From Planctomycetia bacterium (lineage in GTDB: Bacteria; Planctomycetota; Planctomycetia; Pirellulales; Thermoguttaceae): 53,088 nucleotides of DNA. The notes below the pieces were generated by a model. It did not search any database. It saw only the letters and a program-made list of their open reading frames with translations, and was not told where the DNA came from. The position numbers and the translations under genes were made by a program. The stretch covers positions 1 to 53,088 of the forward strand of contig JAUNBJ010000010.1 of assembly GCA_030535245.1 (NCBI GenBank). Reading direction: 5' to 3'. Shown here one piece after another: positions 32,995 to 43,034 of the stretch. Positions within the stretch are counted from its first letter, which is position 1; the number at the start of each line of letters is the position of its first letter.

Positions 32995-35574
32995 ATGAAA
33001 AAATGGTTGCTGTGGTGCTGTATCTTTGGAGCGGGGCTGGTTTGGGCGGAGGAATCGCGTCTGGAGGAATTTCAAAAATGCGGGCTGCCCGATGAAATCC
33101 TGTTCGCGGTGCGAAAACCGAGCATCGACGGCCACTGGTATGCCAACATCGGCTACTACGCGACCAGCTCGTGCCGGTATCCGTTTCATCCGCATGGTGG
33201 GGGGAAGCTCTGCATTTACAACGTGAAAACGAAGCAGACGCGAACCCTTTTCGAGGATCCCCAGGGGAGTGTTCGCGATCCGCAGCTGCATTACGACGGG
33301 CAGAAAATCCTGTTCGCGTACCTGCCGGCAGGAAAGTACCATTACAGTTTGTACGAGATCGACATCGACGGGAAGAACCTCCGCCAGCTCACCGGCAAGG
33401 GGGAGGACACGCAGCCTGCGGGTCAGGAGGATTTGACGAAATACGCTCCGGCGGGGTGGGACGATTTTGAGCCGACGTACCTTCCGGACGGCCAGATCGT
33501 CTTCTGCTCCACGCGGTGCAAGCGATACGTGCAGTGCTGGAAAACGCACGTCGCCACGCTCTACAAGTGCAACGCTGACGGCTCGAACATTCGCCAGCTT
33601 TCGGCCAATCTGGAGCATGACAACACGCCGTGGGTGCTTGCCAACGGGCAGATCATTTACATGCGTTGGGAGTACATCGACCGAAATCATCTGGTGTATC
33701 ACCACCTCTGGAGCATGAATCCGGACGGTACACGGCAGATGGTGTTTTATGGCAACCAGCGGCCTGGCGGGGTTTTTTTGGGTGCCAAGCCGATTCCCGG
33801 AACCCCGGCGGTCGTCGCGACGTTCTCGCCCGGTCACGGCATGAAGGAACATTACGGCAAGATTGCCATTTTCGATCCCTCCTGGGGGCCGGACGACCCG
33901 CGTGGTGTAAAAATCCTCAGCAAAACGACCGACCATTCCGACCCGTGGCCGTTTGATACGGAGCATTTTCTCGTGTCGGCCCGCACCCAGTTGATGCTGC
34001 TGGACGGGAAGGGAAATACCGAGGTGATTTACGAACTTCCGCCGGAGGATGTGAAAAAGGGATACTGGCTTTCCGAGGCGCGTCCGGTAATGAAACGCCA
34101 ACGGGAGCCGGAAATCGCCGACCTGACCGACCCTGCCAGCGACCACGGGACGTTGGCGCTGATCAACGTTTACCATGGCCGCAAAATGAGCGACGTGAAA
34201 AAAGGGACGATCAAATACCTGCAAATATACGAAGCGTTGCCCAAACCGGTCAACTACGCGGGAGGCATGTCGGAAATGTCGTCCGCCGGAACGTTTGCCG
34301 CCGAGCGCCTGATCGGTACGGTGCCTGTTTCCGAGGATGGCAGCGCGTATTTCAACCTTCCGCCGCTCCGTTCGGTGCTTTTCCTCTGCATGGACGAAAA
34401 CCACCACTGCGTGAAGCGGATGCACTCATTCACATCGGTCATGCCGGGGGAAGTGACGGTCTGTATCGGCTGCCACGAGGAACGTCTGGAAACCCCCAGC
34501 GCCGAGGAAAAAGACCAACTTGCCCGCCTCATGCGAACGCCGCCGGTCGATCCGCAGCCGATCGAGGGGGTGCCCGATATTTTCGACTTCCCGCGAGATA
34601 TTCAGCCGATTCTCGATAAACATTGCCTGGAATGCCATAACCACGACCGCGAGGAGGGGGGATTCAACATTTCCGGCGACTGGGGGCCGCTCTACACGAT
34701 CGGCTACCAGCAACTTTCGTGGCGGAAGCTGTTGGGCGACAACCGGATTACCGTGCCGTACCGTCCGAAAAGCAACTTCGGCCCCTACGAAATCGGCACC
34801 GGCGCCAGCCGTTTGCTCCAGCTGATGGAGGAGCACCACGAGGGGGTGAAACTGTCCGAAGCGGAGTTGAAGATGGTCCGTTGCTGGCTCGACGCCGGCG
34901 CGAATTACGCGGCGACTTTTACCTGCAACTGTGCGGGGGAAATCGGTTCCTACGAGAGCGTCAACATGCGGAATGACAAAGACTGGCCCGAAACGAAGGC
35001 CATGGCGGAAACCATCTCCCGACGCTGCGACCCGTGCCACGCCCCGACCGAGGCGGACAAGAAAATCGGTTCCTACACGCTTCCGGCCCAATATTACGCC
35101 AATTACTACCCGCCGGAGCAGTTCCAGAAGAACCTTTTCGTCGCGCACACCCTTTCGGAGGATGGCGGACGGTTCAATCGGCATATCATTTTCAACCTGT
35201 CGTACCCGGAGAAATCCAAGGCGGTGCGTGCTCCTCTGGCCCAATCGGCGGGAGGGTTGGGGGTCTGTCAGGCGAAAAGCGGCAAACCCGTATTCACCGA
35301 CACGAACGACCCGGATTACCAGACGATCCTTGCCGGAATCCAGCGTGGGCGCAAGTACATTCTGGAAGAAAACAACCGTTTTTCCATGGCCCTGCCAAGC
35401 CCCAACAACGGGAAAGACTGCCCGGTTCGTTTCGTCCCCCGCAAGGAGTATGTCCGCGAAATGATCCGCTACGGAATCCTTCCGTCGGACTGGGATTTTT
35501 CGCAGCCACTCAACCCGTACGAAGTGGAGCGGAAATATTGGGAATCGATGTGGTACAAGCCCGTGCGGAAGTAA
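32995..35574 (+). CDS. Exported beta-propeller/tri-heme cytochrome c, hydrazine-synthase-alpha-like
   Basis: The 859-residue protein has a Sec signal (MKKWLLWCCIFGAGLVWA). Residues 25-470 contain WD40/PD40-type repeats (GSVRDPQLHYDGQKILFAY, FEPTYLPDGQIVFCSTRCK, NTPWVLANGQIIYMRW), as in the HZS-alpha/TolB-like propeller family common in planctomycetes. Three heme-binding motifs follow: CIGCH (490-494), CLECH (544-548) and CDPCH (678-682). It should be a periplasmic electron carrier or oxidoreductase; hydrazine chemistry is not implied. AGGAG precedes the ATG. A terminator isolates it from rhaA-MFS, and the beta-helix gene follows after 74 bases. Confidence 0.8.
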   Translation: MKKWLLWCCIFGAGLVWAEESRLEEFQKCGLPDEILFAVRKPSIDGHWYANIGYYATSSCRYPFHPHGGGKLCIYNVKTKQTRTLFEDPQGSVRDPQLHYDGQKILFAYLPAGKYHYSLYEIDIDGKNLRQLTGKGEDTQPAGQEDLTKYAPAGWDDFEPTYLPDGQIVFCSTRCKRYVQCWKTHVATLYKCNADGSNIRQLSANLEHDNTPWVLANGQIIYMRWEYIDRNHLVYHHLWSMNPDGTRQMVFYGNQRPGGVFLGAKPIPGTPAVVATFSPGHGMKEHYGKIAIFDPSWGPDDPRGVKILSKTTDHSDPWPFDTEHFLVSARTQLMLLDGKGNTEVIYELPPEDVKKGYWLSEARPVMKRQREPEIADLTDPASDHGTLALINVYHGRKMSDVKKGTIKYLQIYEALPKPVNYAGGMSEMSSAGTFAAERLIGTVPVSEDGSAYFNLPPLRSVLFLCMDENHHCVKRMHSFTSVMPGEVTVCIGCHEERLETPSAEEKDQLARLMRTPPVDPQPIEGVPDIFDFPRDIQPILDKHCLECHNHDREEGGFNISGDWGPLYTIGYQQLSWRKLLGDNRITVPYRPKSNFGPYEIGTGASRLLQLMEEHHEGVKLSEAELKMVRCWLDAGANYAATFTCNCAGEIGSYESVNMRNDKDWPETKAMAETISRRCDPCHAPTEADKKIGSYTLPAQYYANYYPPEQFQKNLFVAHTLSEDGGRFNRHIIFNLSYPEKSKAVRAPLAQSAGGLGVCQAKSGKPVFTDTNDPDYQTILAGIQRGRKYILEENNRFSMALPSPNNGKDCPVRFVPRKEYVREMIRYGILPSDWDFSQPLNPYEVERKYWESMWYKPVRK

Positions 35575-35648
35575 CCCCTCCCGATGGGAAACCGGAATTG
35601 GATTTTTAGCGCTGCCTTATGGCAAATTTGCAAGGAGAGGAAACGCTC

Positions 35649-38600
35649 ATGAAACGTCTGTTTTGGCTTGGAATCCTGTTGGTGGCAACGGAGGTTTTCG
35701 CGGAGAAACCGGTGATTTTATGGTCGTCGTCTCCGGTGTCTCCGGGAGAAACGGCGCTGTTGTTTGGCGATGGTTTTGGGGAGAAACCGACCGTGACACT
35801 CACCTGTGGTGGCCAAACCGAGACGGTCACGCCTCAGAGTGTTTCGCCAAACGCGGTGACGTTCGTCGTACCCCAGGGGTTTCCGAAGGGGTGGATTTCC
35901 GGCGAGGTGAAAAACGGGGAAAACGCAGCTTCCTTTACGCTGAATCATCCGAAATGCTGGTGGATTCAGGGGGATCAGGGGCGAACGGCATCGTCGGTGG
36001 ATGGGGAGTTTTTTTGCGTCGGGGAGTGCCTGGATTCCATGGCAAAGAACTGTTCGCTGGTTTTTCTGCGGGAGGGAAAGGAAGTCCTCTCTTTTCCGCA
36101 TTTCCTTTCCAACGCATGCCTGGCGTATGTTTTCTGGAGCATCGAAATTCCGACCGGGGAGTATACCGTGGTTTTGCGGAACGACGACTCGAAAGAGGTC
36201 TTTCCGTTGGGCAAAATTCAGGTGGTACCGAAAAAGTCGTTCTGGAAAGAGGACGTTTTCGACGTTACGGCGTTCGGGGCGGTCGCGAACGATGGAATCG
36301 ACGACACGCCAGCTATTCTCGCGGCGGTGGAAAAGCTGACGGAGAACGACGGTGGGGTGCTCTTTTTTCCGTGTGGGCGTTTTCAAATGACGGAAACCAT
36401 CGCGTTGCCGCCGTATAGCGTGGTTCGTGGAGCCTGTGGGGAAGACAACTCATTTCAGGAAGAAAGAAACGAGCCTCAGACGGAAATTTACTGGCCCGAT
36501 ACGTACGAGCCGCCGGAAGCGCTGATTCGTGGCACGCACGCGTTCGGGGTGGAGGATATTTTTCTGACCTGCGGTTTTCACCAGGACGGAATCGTCTCCG
36601 CTCCGGCGGACGCTCCGGAAGCGGGGAACATTCGGATTCATCGCGTGACGTTACGGATGTTGTACTCGCAATACGTGAACGACAGCAACGACGAGCGTTC
36701 CCGGCGGCTGAACAACCTGCATTACACCCGTGCCCTGCGGCTTGCGGGGGAGAACGTGCAAGTCACGGATAGCGATATTTACTGCGCGGCGGGGGGCGTT
36801 TTCGAGTTGAACTGCACGTACAGTCGGTTCCAGAGAAATGCGTTGAGCTGTGGGAATATCGTCGGCTGGAACGGCTTTCAGGGGCAAAACCTCCTCTTCC
36901 TGTGGAACCGGTTCGGCGGCGCGAATTGCACGTCGTTTTACGGTCGGCCGGATGGGTCGGAGAATATCTATTGGCGCAACAACACCCACGAAAACACGTT
37001 CGACGGCAACAATCGCGAAACGATTACCGGCGACGGTCGAGTGCACGCGTACAAGGGGTTGATCGAGAACATCACCCCCCGCTCGTTCACGCTCATCACG
37101 GACGGCAAACCGATGGTGTGGCCCCGTTTCCCGGTGGAGGTGTGGCAACGCGGAGCCGTGCAGATTGTCGGCGGCAAAGGGGTGGGCCAGTTCCGCCGGA
37201 TTCAGAAAATCGACGGGAACCAGATCGTTTTGGAGCGTCCGTGGGATATTTTGCCGGACGCCAATTCCGTCATCAACATCGGTTCCTTTCGGCGGCATTT
37301 CGTTTACACGGAGAACCTCTCGTACGATTCTACCGTGTCGTTACAATTTTATGGTTCCATGCTGGAAAGCCTGTTTTTTGAGAATCACGCGTGCCGAACC
37401 GGGGGCTGGAATGCCGACGCCATGACGGGCGAAACGGGGTGGTTCAACCAGTTTTTCAACAACACGCATACCTGCGGCAACAGTTATCGCGGCCCTCGCA
37501 ACGAAGTTCCGCCGACCGACGCGCAACTTGGCCTTTTGGCGTATGGCGACGGCAACGGCAAGCAGAAATACCCCCTGATCCGCGGCTGCGTCGTGCGAAA
37601 CAACGAGCTTTTGTCCAACGCGAAAATCCACCTCATGGGGGGCGTGGAGGATTGCGTTTTGGAGGGCAACGCGGTTTCTAACAGCGACCAGGGAATCGTG
37701 ATTTCCGGGCAGGCGAAGAATATCGTGTTACGGAACAACACGTTCTGCAAGGTGCGGCGTCCGTACGTCTGTTCGCGGGATTCCGTGGTGCTGGACGAGG
37801 CGGAGGCGTGGGAAAGTGCACGCGACGCGGTGATTTGGGAATTAAACCTTCCCCCGGAGGAAACCGCCGAGCTTGACCGGTGGGCCATGCTTCGGTACGT
37901 TTCGGAAAAATACCGGGGAAAACGGCTGACGGCCGAGTGTGTCGCGAATCTGACCGGCATGGTGGTTCGTACGGTGAACTGGACGTCGCTGGAACCGTTG
38001 ATGAAGCATGGCCAGGCGGGAAAAGCGGGGTTGTATCTGTCCGTTTCATCGAATTGTTCCGTGGCGGGAAAATGGACGGCGGAGGTGCGTCCGGAAGATT
38101 TCCCGGTGGAAGGGTGGAAATTCACGTATCCCGAAGCGACGCTGGAGCCGGGAAAAGAATTTTCGCAGAATCTGATGGTCGAGAAACCGGAAGGGAAAGC
38201 CCGCTTCGTGGCCATTCCGGTAACGTTCACGCTTTCGGGCGACGGCTGGACGCTTTCGTGGTTGCAGAAGCTGGAAAATCCCTGGGAAAATATGCCGCTT
38301 GAGTCTTGGCAGGTTTCTCCCACCCCTTTTCTCGGACCGAACGGAACCATGACGAAAATGGGATACGTTCCTTACGAAAAATTGCCCCCATCGCCGACGC
38401 TCGTTCCGGCCATCCTCGAACGGGGAATGTTCCAGTTCACGCCGTTTTTCAAGCCACAGGACGACGGTAAACTTTTATACGCCGTGACGAAAATCGTCGC
38501 CAAACGTCCGATTCGGGTTCGTTTCCAATACGACGCGTGCGGTCTGCTTTACGTCAACGGAAAACTCCTCGGCACCGCGCAAAACCGGGGAAGCTGGGGA

Positions 38601-38744
38601 TTCATAACGCTGCGGGAAGGGGAAAATCGGGTGGAATGGCTCCTGCTGCCCAACCGTCGCCACACCAACGGCATCCCCCTGCCCCGTATCACCTGGGCGG
38701 AAAACGTTCTGCCGGGAGAATTGGAAGAAAACCATGAACTTTAA
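35649..38744 (+). CDS. Exported pectate-lyase-like beta-helix protein
   Basis: The 1031-residue protein has a signal peptide (MKRLFWLGILLVATEVFA) and an N-terminal Ig/IPT-like segment (25-100). From about residue 210 a Pectate_lyase_3 beta-helix begins, with the hallmark VFDVTAFGAVANDGIDDTPA and GGVLFFPCGRF. Beta-helix turns rich in Asn continue to about 740, including a HACRTGGWNADAM turn. The C-terminal 250 residues are beta-rich, with a final PA14/carbohydrate-binding-like segment. The likely role is lyase or hydrolase action on a polysaccharide, and no catalytic residue can be fixed. The ATG at 35649 follows AAGGAGAGG. The end overlaps the next gene by 11 bases. Confidence 0.75.
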   Translation: MKRLFWLGILLVATEVFAEKPVILWSSSPVSPGETALLFGDGFGEKPTVTLTCGGQTETVTPQSVSPNAVTFVVPQGFPKGWISGEVKNGENAASFTLNHPKCWWIQGDQGRTASSVDGEFFCVGECLDSMAKNCSLVFLREGKEVLSFPHFLSNACLAYVFWSIEIPTGEYTVVLRNDDSKEVFPLGKIQVVPKKSFWKEDVFDVTAFGAVANDGIDDTPAILAAVEKLTENDGGVLFFPCGRFQMTETIALPPYSVVRGACGEDNSFQEERNEPQTEIYWPDTYEPPEALIRGTHAFGVEDIFLTCGFHQDGIVSAPADAPEAGNIRIHRVTLRMLYSQYVNDSNDERSRRLNNLHYTRALRLAGENVQVTDSDIYCAAGGVFELNCTYSRFQRNALSCGNIVGWNGFQGQNLLFLWNRFGGANCTSFYGRPDGSENIYWRNNTHENTFDGNNRETITGDGRVHAYKGLIENITPRSFTLITDGKPMVWPRFPVEVWQRGAVQIVGGKGVGQFRRIQKIDGNQIVLERPWDILPDANSVINIGSFRRHFVYTENLSYDSTVSLQFYGSMLESLFFENHACRTGGWNADAMTGETGWFNQFFNNTHTCGNSYRGPRNEVPPTDAQLGLLAYGDGNGKQKYPLIRGCVVRNNELLSNAKIHLMGGVEDCVLEGNAVSNSDQGIVISGQAKNIVLRNNTFCKVRRPYVCSRDSVVLDEAEAWESARDAVIWELNLPPEETAELDRWAMLRYVSEKYRGKRLTAECVANLTGMVVRTVNWTSLEPLMKHGQAGKAGLYLSVSSNCSVAGKWTAEVRPEDFPVEGWKFTYPEATLEPGKEFSQNLMVEKPEGKARFVAIPVTFTLSGDGWTLSWLQKLENPWENMPLESWQVSPTPFLGPNGTMTKMGYVPYEKLPPSPTLVPAILERGMFQFTPFFKPQDDGKLLYAVTKIVAKRPIRVRFQYDACGLLYVNGKLLGTAQNRGSWGFITLREGENRVEWLLLPNRRHTNGIPLPRITWAENVLPGELEENHEL

Positions 38745-39696
38745 CCGAAAAGAAAAAACCATGAAACGACGTTCCTTTTTAATCGCCGCCGGACTGGCCG
38801 CGACGTTGTCTGGTCAGGTTCACGCCGACCCCACCGATTCCGAATACGACGGAAAAAGCGCCAACCAAAGTGCCAAAGCCCGCCTGCGGCTTTCCAGTCA
38901 GGCCCCGCTGATTCCGGGGAAAACGATCGCGGAAAAAGCGGCGTTTTGCAAGAAATGCGGGATCGAGGCGCTGGAATTGAACTATGGAACGTATCGAGAC
39001 ACCCGGCAGGCTCGCAAAGAGCTGGACGATGCGGGGCTGGTTCCGTCCATCCTGCACGGAGTGGGGCCTTGCGGTTTGATCTGTTCGGACGACACGTCCC
39101 AGCACGCGAAAGGGATCGAAACCATCCAACGTGCTATCGAGGCGGCGCATCTTTTAGGGGGGCTTGGGTTCCTGTTGGTTCCGGCGTTTCATGGCACCAC
39201 GAAACTCTCCCATCAGGAGATTCGGAAAGCACTGTTGGACACACTTCCACCGTTGGCGCAGATGGCAGGGGAGGCGGGAACGTCGATTATTTTTGAACCG
39301 CTGAATCGGGGAGAGAACAGCTTCCTGCGGCTGGTTTCGGACGGGGCGGCACTGGCTCGCGATATTGCCGAACAGTGTACCGGAGCGGGGAAAAATGGAA
39401 TCAAAACCATGGGCGATTTCTACCACATGGCCATCGAGGAAACCGACATGATGGGAGCGTTTATTTCCGGCGGAAAGTACCTCCAGCACGTCCATCTCGC
39501 CGGCGGCCCCTCCGACCCACGACGCACCCTGCCCGGACAGAACGCGACCCGGTTCGTCGAAGGTTTTCGCGGCCTGAAGTACATCGGTTACGACAAATTC
39601 TGCTCGTTCGAGTGCGGGGTAAAAGGGGACAAGGAAATCGAGATTCCCAAGGCGTGTGCGTTTTTGCGTCGGGAATGGGAACTGGCGGAAATCTGA
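38734..39696 (+). CDS. Exported TIM-barrel sugar isomerase/epimerase-like protein
   Basis: The 320-residue protein belongs to the xylose-isomerase-like TIM-barrel (AP endonuclease 2) superfamily. Metal-site motifs are IIFEPLNRGEN, TMGDFYHMAIEETD, QHVHLAG and FCSFECGVKG. A Tat- or Sec-type leader (MKRRSFLIAAGLAATLSGQV, from 38761) precedes the domain. The ATG at 38734 adds nine residues, has GGAAG at the right distance and is preferred; 38761 is the alternative. It overlaps the beta-helix gene, so the two are coupled. Exported relatives are common in PVC bacteria and often sit beside glycan enzymes. The reaction is unknown. Confidence 0.8.
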   Translation: MNFNRKEKTMKRRSFLIAAGLAATLSGQVHADPTDSEYDGKSANQSAKARLRLSSQAPLIPGKTIAEKAAFCKKCGIEALELNYGTYRDTRQARKELDDAGLVPSILHGVGPCGLICSDDTSQHAKGIETIQRAIEAAHLLGGLGFLLVPAFHGTTKLSHQEIRKALLDTLPPLAQMAGEAGTSIIFEPLNRGENSFLRLVSDGAALARDIAEQCTGAGKNGIKTMGDFYHMAIEETDMMGAFISGGKYLQHVHLAGGPSDPRRTLPGQNATRFVEGFRGLKYIGYDKFCSFECGVKGDKEIEIPKACAFLRREWELAEI

Positions 39697-39804
39697 GGGA
39701 TCTTTGGCCGTTTTGCCCGGCGGCTTTTAGAAGGTACCTTTTGTTAAAATGTGTTAAAATGCGAACGTAAACAATTTCCTTACTTTTGAAAAGCGAGTTT
39801 TTCC

Positions 39805-41706
39805 ATGTGGTTTTCCAGAATTTTCGTGTTGTCCTGGGGGATGTTTTTGAGTACCGCTGCTTTTTCTGCCGACGTACGGGTGGAGTGGCATTTTATGGAT
39901 GGCACGAGCCGTTCGGAAAAGGTCGTGTTGACGAAAAAAGCGTCGTCCGAAGGGGTGGCAGACGCTTCCAACGTCGAATTTCTGGAAATTCCCCGCCACG
40001 CGATCCCCACGGGGGTGCGGCATTTTGAAGTCCACCACCCGGATTGCGTTGCGCATGTGGGGGACGACGGATTTTACGTTTTCAACAACGGGATGTACGG
40101 CGAGTTTCGCGAACGTGAAAAGAGTGCCCGTTACACGCATGGGGCGACGATCATGCCGATGTTTGGTGTCCGGACGCCGCGTGGTGCGTTCACGGTGATC
40201 CAGACCGGGCTGCGGTTCGATTCGCAGTATGTCGTCACGTATCAAAAAGAAACCGGCCAGTACGACGTTTTCCTGAACTACGTTTTGAACGGCGAAAAAC
40301 CGGATGCGGATTTGGGGATACAGTACCATCGCCTTCCCCCAACGGCAACGTACGCGGAGGTCGCCCGATATTACCGGAATTATCAGCTTCACCGGGGGGC
40401 GTGCGTGCCGCTTCGGGAACGGGTGAAAAACAATCCGGAATTGAAATATGCGGCGGAATCGATGGAGGTTCGCGTCCGTCAGGCGTGGAAGCCGGTTCCG
40501 TCGCCGGTGGGGGAGCAGACGGCGGAGAACGAACCGGAAGTGGGGGTCAAAATCACGTTCGACCGTTTCCGACAGATTGTTGACGAGTTTCAGCGGCAGG
40601 GGATTCGCGAGGCGGAATTTTGTCTGGTGGGCTGGAACGTCGGGGGGCACGACGGACGCTGGCCGCAGGTGTTTCCCGTCGAGCCGAAACTGGGGGGCGA
40701 GGAAAAGCTCCGCGAGGCGATCCGCTACGCTCAGGAACGTGGGTATCAGGTGGTTTGCCATACCAATAACTTCGACGCATACCACGCTTCCTCCATCGGC
40801 GGATTGTGGGACTGGAACTACCTGATCGTTCGCAAGGATGGCATTCGCACCACCCGCACCTGGGGCGGCGGAAACGTCTATCAAACCTGCCCGCAATGCG
40901 TTTACGAACGGTTCGTCCAGTCCGACCAGAAACGGATTCGGGAGTTGGGTTTTCGCGGCGTCCATTACATCGACGTCTACACCATCTGGCAGCCGGAGCG
41001 GTGTTATTCCGCAGAACACCCGCTCACCAAGGAAGAAAACGTTCAGTGGTGTCAGAAAATTTTCGAGACGACGCAACGGACGTTCGGCGGTTTCGGCTCG
41101 GAAAGTGGCTATGACTTCGCGATTGGCAACGTCGATTACGCCCTTTACGTTTCGTTCCACGACCCTGGCAAAGTGCTGCGTCCGGAAGAAAACGCCAAGG
41201 TCAACGCCCAGTACAATCCGACCCGTCCGCTTCCTGCCCTGGTGGATCGGCACACCCCGTTCTGGCAGTTGGTCTATTCGGGAATCGTGCTCCAGAACCC
41301 GTTCTGCGCCACGACGAATTACACGCTAAAAGACCCGATTTCGCGTCTGAAACTGGTAGAGTACGGCGGACGTCCGATGTTCTATTTCTACTCCGGGTTC
41401 CTGGCGGCCGGGGCCAACTGGATGGGAGAACGCGACATTACATGCGGCACCGACGCAGAGCTGCGGGAAAGCGTCGCCAAAATCCGTGAGGGATACGAGG
41501 AATTTCAGAAGCTGCGGCACTTGCAGTACGCGTTCATGGAAAATCACGAACCGCTTGCCCAAGAGGTCTTTTGCACGACGTTCAGCGACGGTACGCGGAT
41601 CGTTACGAACTACTCCGACCGCCCGTTTCTCTGCGAGGGTCGGAGTGTTGCGCCTCTGGGATACGTCGTTTTTGAGGGAAATTCCGAAAAACGCGACGAC
41701 CGTTAA
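39805..41706 (+). CDS. Exported DUF5696-like putative glycoside hydrolase
   Basis: The 633-residue protein has a signal peptide (MWFSRIFVLSWGMFLSTAAFSA). A beta-sandwich-like region (30-200) is followed by a TIM-barrel-like half. Motifs there are EFCLVGWNVGGHDGRWPQVF, YQVVCHTNNFDAYH, YQTCPQCVYERFV, GVHYIDVYTIWQPERCY and FGGFGSESGYDFAIGNVDY. The arrangement resembles DUF5696 proteins, which I regard as predicted glycosidases; the acids in YIDVYT and SESGYD are candidate catalytic residues. The ribosome site is weak. Its stop codon overlaps the stop of the convergent Fe-alcohol dehydrogenase gene by 4 bases. Confidence 0.65.
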   Translation: MWFSRIFVLSWGMFLSTAAFSADVRVEWHFMDGTSRSEKVVLTKKASSEGVADASNVEFLEIPRHAIPTGVRHFEVHHPDCVAHVGDDGFYVFNNGMYGEFREREKSARYTHGATIMPMFGVRTPRGAFTVIQTGLRFDSQYVVTYQKETGQYDVFLNYVLNGEKPDADLGIQYHRLPPTATYAEVARYYRNYQLHRGACVPLRERVKNNPELKYAAESMEVRVRQAWKPVPSPVGEQTAENEPEVGVKITFDRFRQIVDEFQRQGIREAEFCLVGWNVGGHDGRWPQVFPVEPKLGGEEKLREAIRYAQERGYQVVCHTNNFDAYHASSIGGLWDWNYLIVRKDGIRTTRTWGGGNVYQTCPQCVYERFVQSDQKRIRELGFRGVHYIDVYTIWQPERCYSAEHPLTKEENVQWCQKIFETTQRTFGGFGSESGYDFAIGNVDYALYVSFHDPGKVLRPEENAKVNAQYNPTRPLPALVDRHTPFWQLVYSGIVLQNPFCATTNYTLKDPISRLKLVEYGGRPMFYFYSGFLAAGANWMGERDITCGTDAELRESVAKIREGYEEFQKLRHLQYAFMENHEPLAQEVFCTTFSDGTRIVTNYSDRPFLCEGRSVAPLGYVVFEGNSEKRDDR

Positions 41707-42932
41707 AGCCCTTCCACCGAGGTGGGGAAAGGGGTCAGCGAATCGGTGTAAATTTTAGCCACCTGTTCGGGAGAGGTTTTCACCGGTGCGACCGAAAGCA
41801 GCACGGGGAGCGACGGCGTCGTTTGGGTCAGCTCGGTGAGCCGGGCGACGTCGGCCTGCGAAAAGCCCTCATCGGCCAGTTTGTGGTCGGCCCCCATCCG
41901 GAACAGCCACGCTTCCACCGCCTGAGCTGCGGCACGGGCTTCGGAGGCGTCGCCATGAAATCCGGGAAGCACCGGAGCCAACACGTCGGCCAGCACCGCG
42001 GAACAGACGGGATAAATCGTTTCCACCACCGCCGGCAAAAGCATGGCCAGCCCCAGCCCGTGCGTCAGGCTCGGCTTCACGGCACTCAACGGATGCTCCA
42101 ACGCATGCGTCAGGTGCAAAAAACCGTTGTCAAACGAAATCCCTCCCAAAAGCGCCGCGTAAGCCAGATTGTAACGTGCTTCCACGTCCTGCGGGTTGGC
42201 CATCGCCTTGGGTAAATTTTCGTAAACCAACGCCACCACTTCCCGTGCCAACGTAATGGCAAAAGGATTGGTGCAGGTCGTTGTGGCCGCCTCGATCACA
42301 TGATTCACGGCGTCGATACTGGTGTACAGGATGTGTCTGGGCGGCAACGTCATCATCAGTTCCGGATCGTCGATCGACCATTCGGGATAAATGCACTCGT
42401 ACGCAATGGCCGGTTTGTAATTTTTGTGTGCCACCGAAGCGACCGCCACCCGGTCACATTCCGTACCGGTGCCGTGCGTCAGGTTGATGGCCACAATCGG
42501 AACCGCTTTTTCCGGCGTAAACCGATAACAGTAAAGCGACTCCCCCGTTTCGTTCGGGTATTCCAGCAAAATGGCGACGCTCTTGGCAACGTCGATGGGG
42601 CTGCCGCCGCCAATTCCAATGACCGCACGGGCACCAAACGCTTTGGCCATTTTCACCGCGTCGTCGATGTTGTCGGTGGTCGGGTTGGGAATCACCCCGT
42701 CGAAATGGGCGTACTCCAGACCGTTTTGAGCCAGCGCCGCCAACGTGGGTTCCCAGGCTCCGGAACCTTTGTAAGCGTTTTTGGACGTTACCAGCAACAC
42801 TTTCTGAATGCCACGCCCCCGGAGCGTCGCTGCGATGTCGTTCATTTTCTGAATGGCACCGCAACCGAAATAGACGAGCGAACGGGCACGAATTTCCTGA
42901 ACGGTATGGATGTTCAGATATTTCTCAAACAT
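41703..42932 (-). CDS. Iron-containing alcohol dehydrogenase
   Basis: The 409-residue group III dehydrogenase binds NAD(P) through VIGIGGGSPIDVAKSVAIL. The metal ligands are likely Asp207 and His211 (SIDAVNHVIEA), His276 (THALEHPLS) and His291 (LTHGLGLAMLLP). Family members reduce aldehydes such as lactaldehyde or succinic semialdehyde, or oxidise alcohols. AAAGGAAG precedes the ATG. In a carbohydrate locus it may handle the aldehyde from sugar cleavage (for example lactaldehyde from rhamnose or fucose), but that link is inference. Cytosolic; no signal peptide. Confidence 0.85.
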   Translation of the reverse strand: MFEKYLNIHTVQEIRARSLVYFGCGAIQKMNDIAATLRGRGIQKVLLVTSKNAYKGSGAWEPTLAALAQNGLEYAHFDGVIPNPTTDNIDDAVKMAKAFGARAVIGIGGGSPIDVAKSVAILLEYPNETGESLYCYRFTPEKAVPIVAINLTHGTGTECDRVAVASVAHKNYKPAIAYECIYPEWSIDDPELMMTLPPRHILYTSIDAVNHVIEAATTTCTNPFAITLAREVVALVYENLPKAMANPQDVEARYNLAYAALLGGISFDNGFLHLTHALEHPLSAVKPSLTHGLGLAMLLPAVVETIYPVCSAVLADVLAPVLPGFHGDASEARAAAQAVEAWLFRMGADHKLADEGFSQADVARLTELTQTTPSLPVLLSVAPVKTSPEQVAKIYTDSLTPFPTSVEGL

Positions 42933-43034
42933 GATTTCTTCCTTTTTCTAGGGTTTAGGACGGTTTGGAACAACAGCCCCCATTATGACACGTCTCCGAA
43001 AATTTTTCAAGGGACGTGGCGAAATCTTCCCACG

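Noticed and set aside
39754..41253. 499-codon open frame on the minus strand
   Set aside because: Antisense to the DUF5696 gene, which has a signal peptide and domain motifs; composition is Arg/His-rich.
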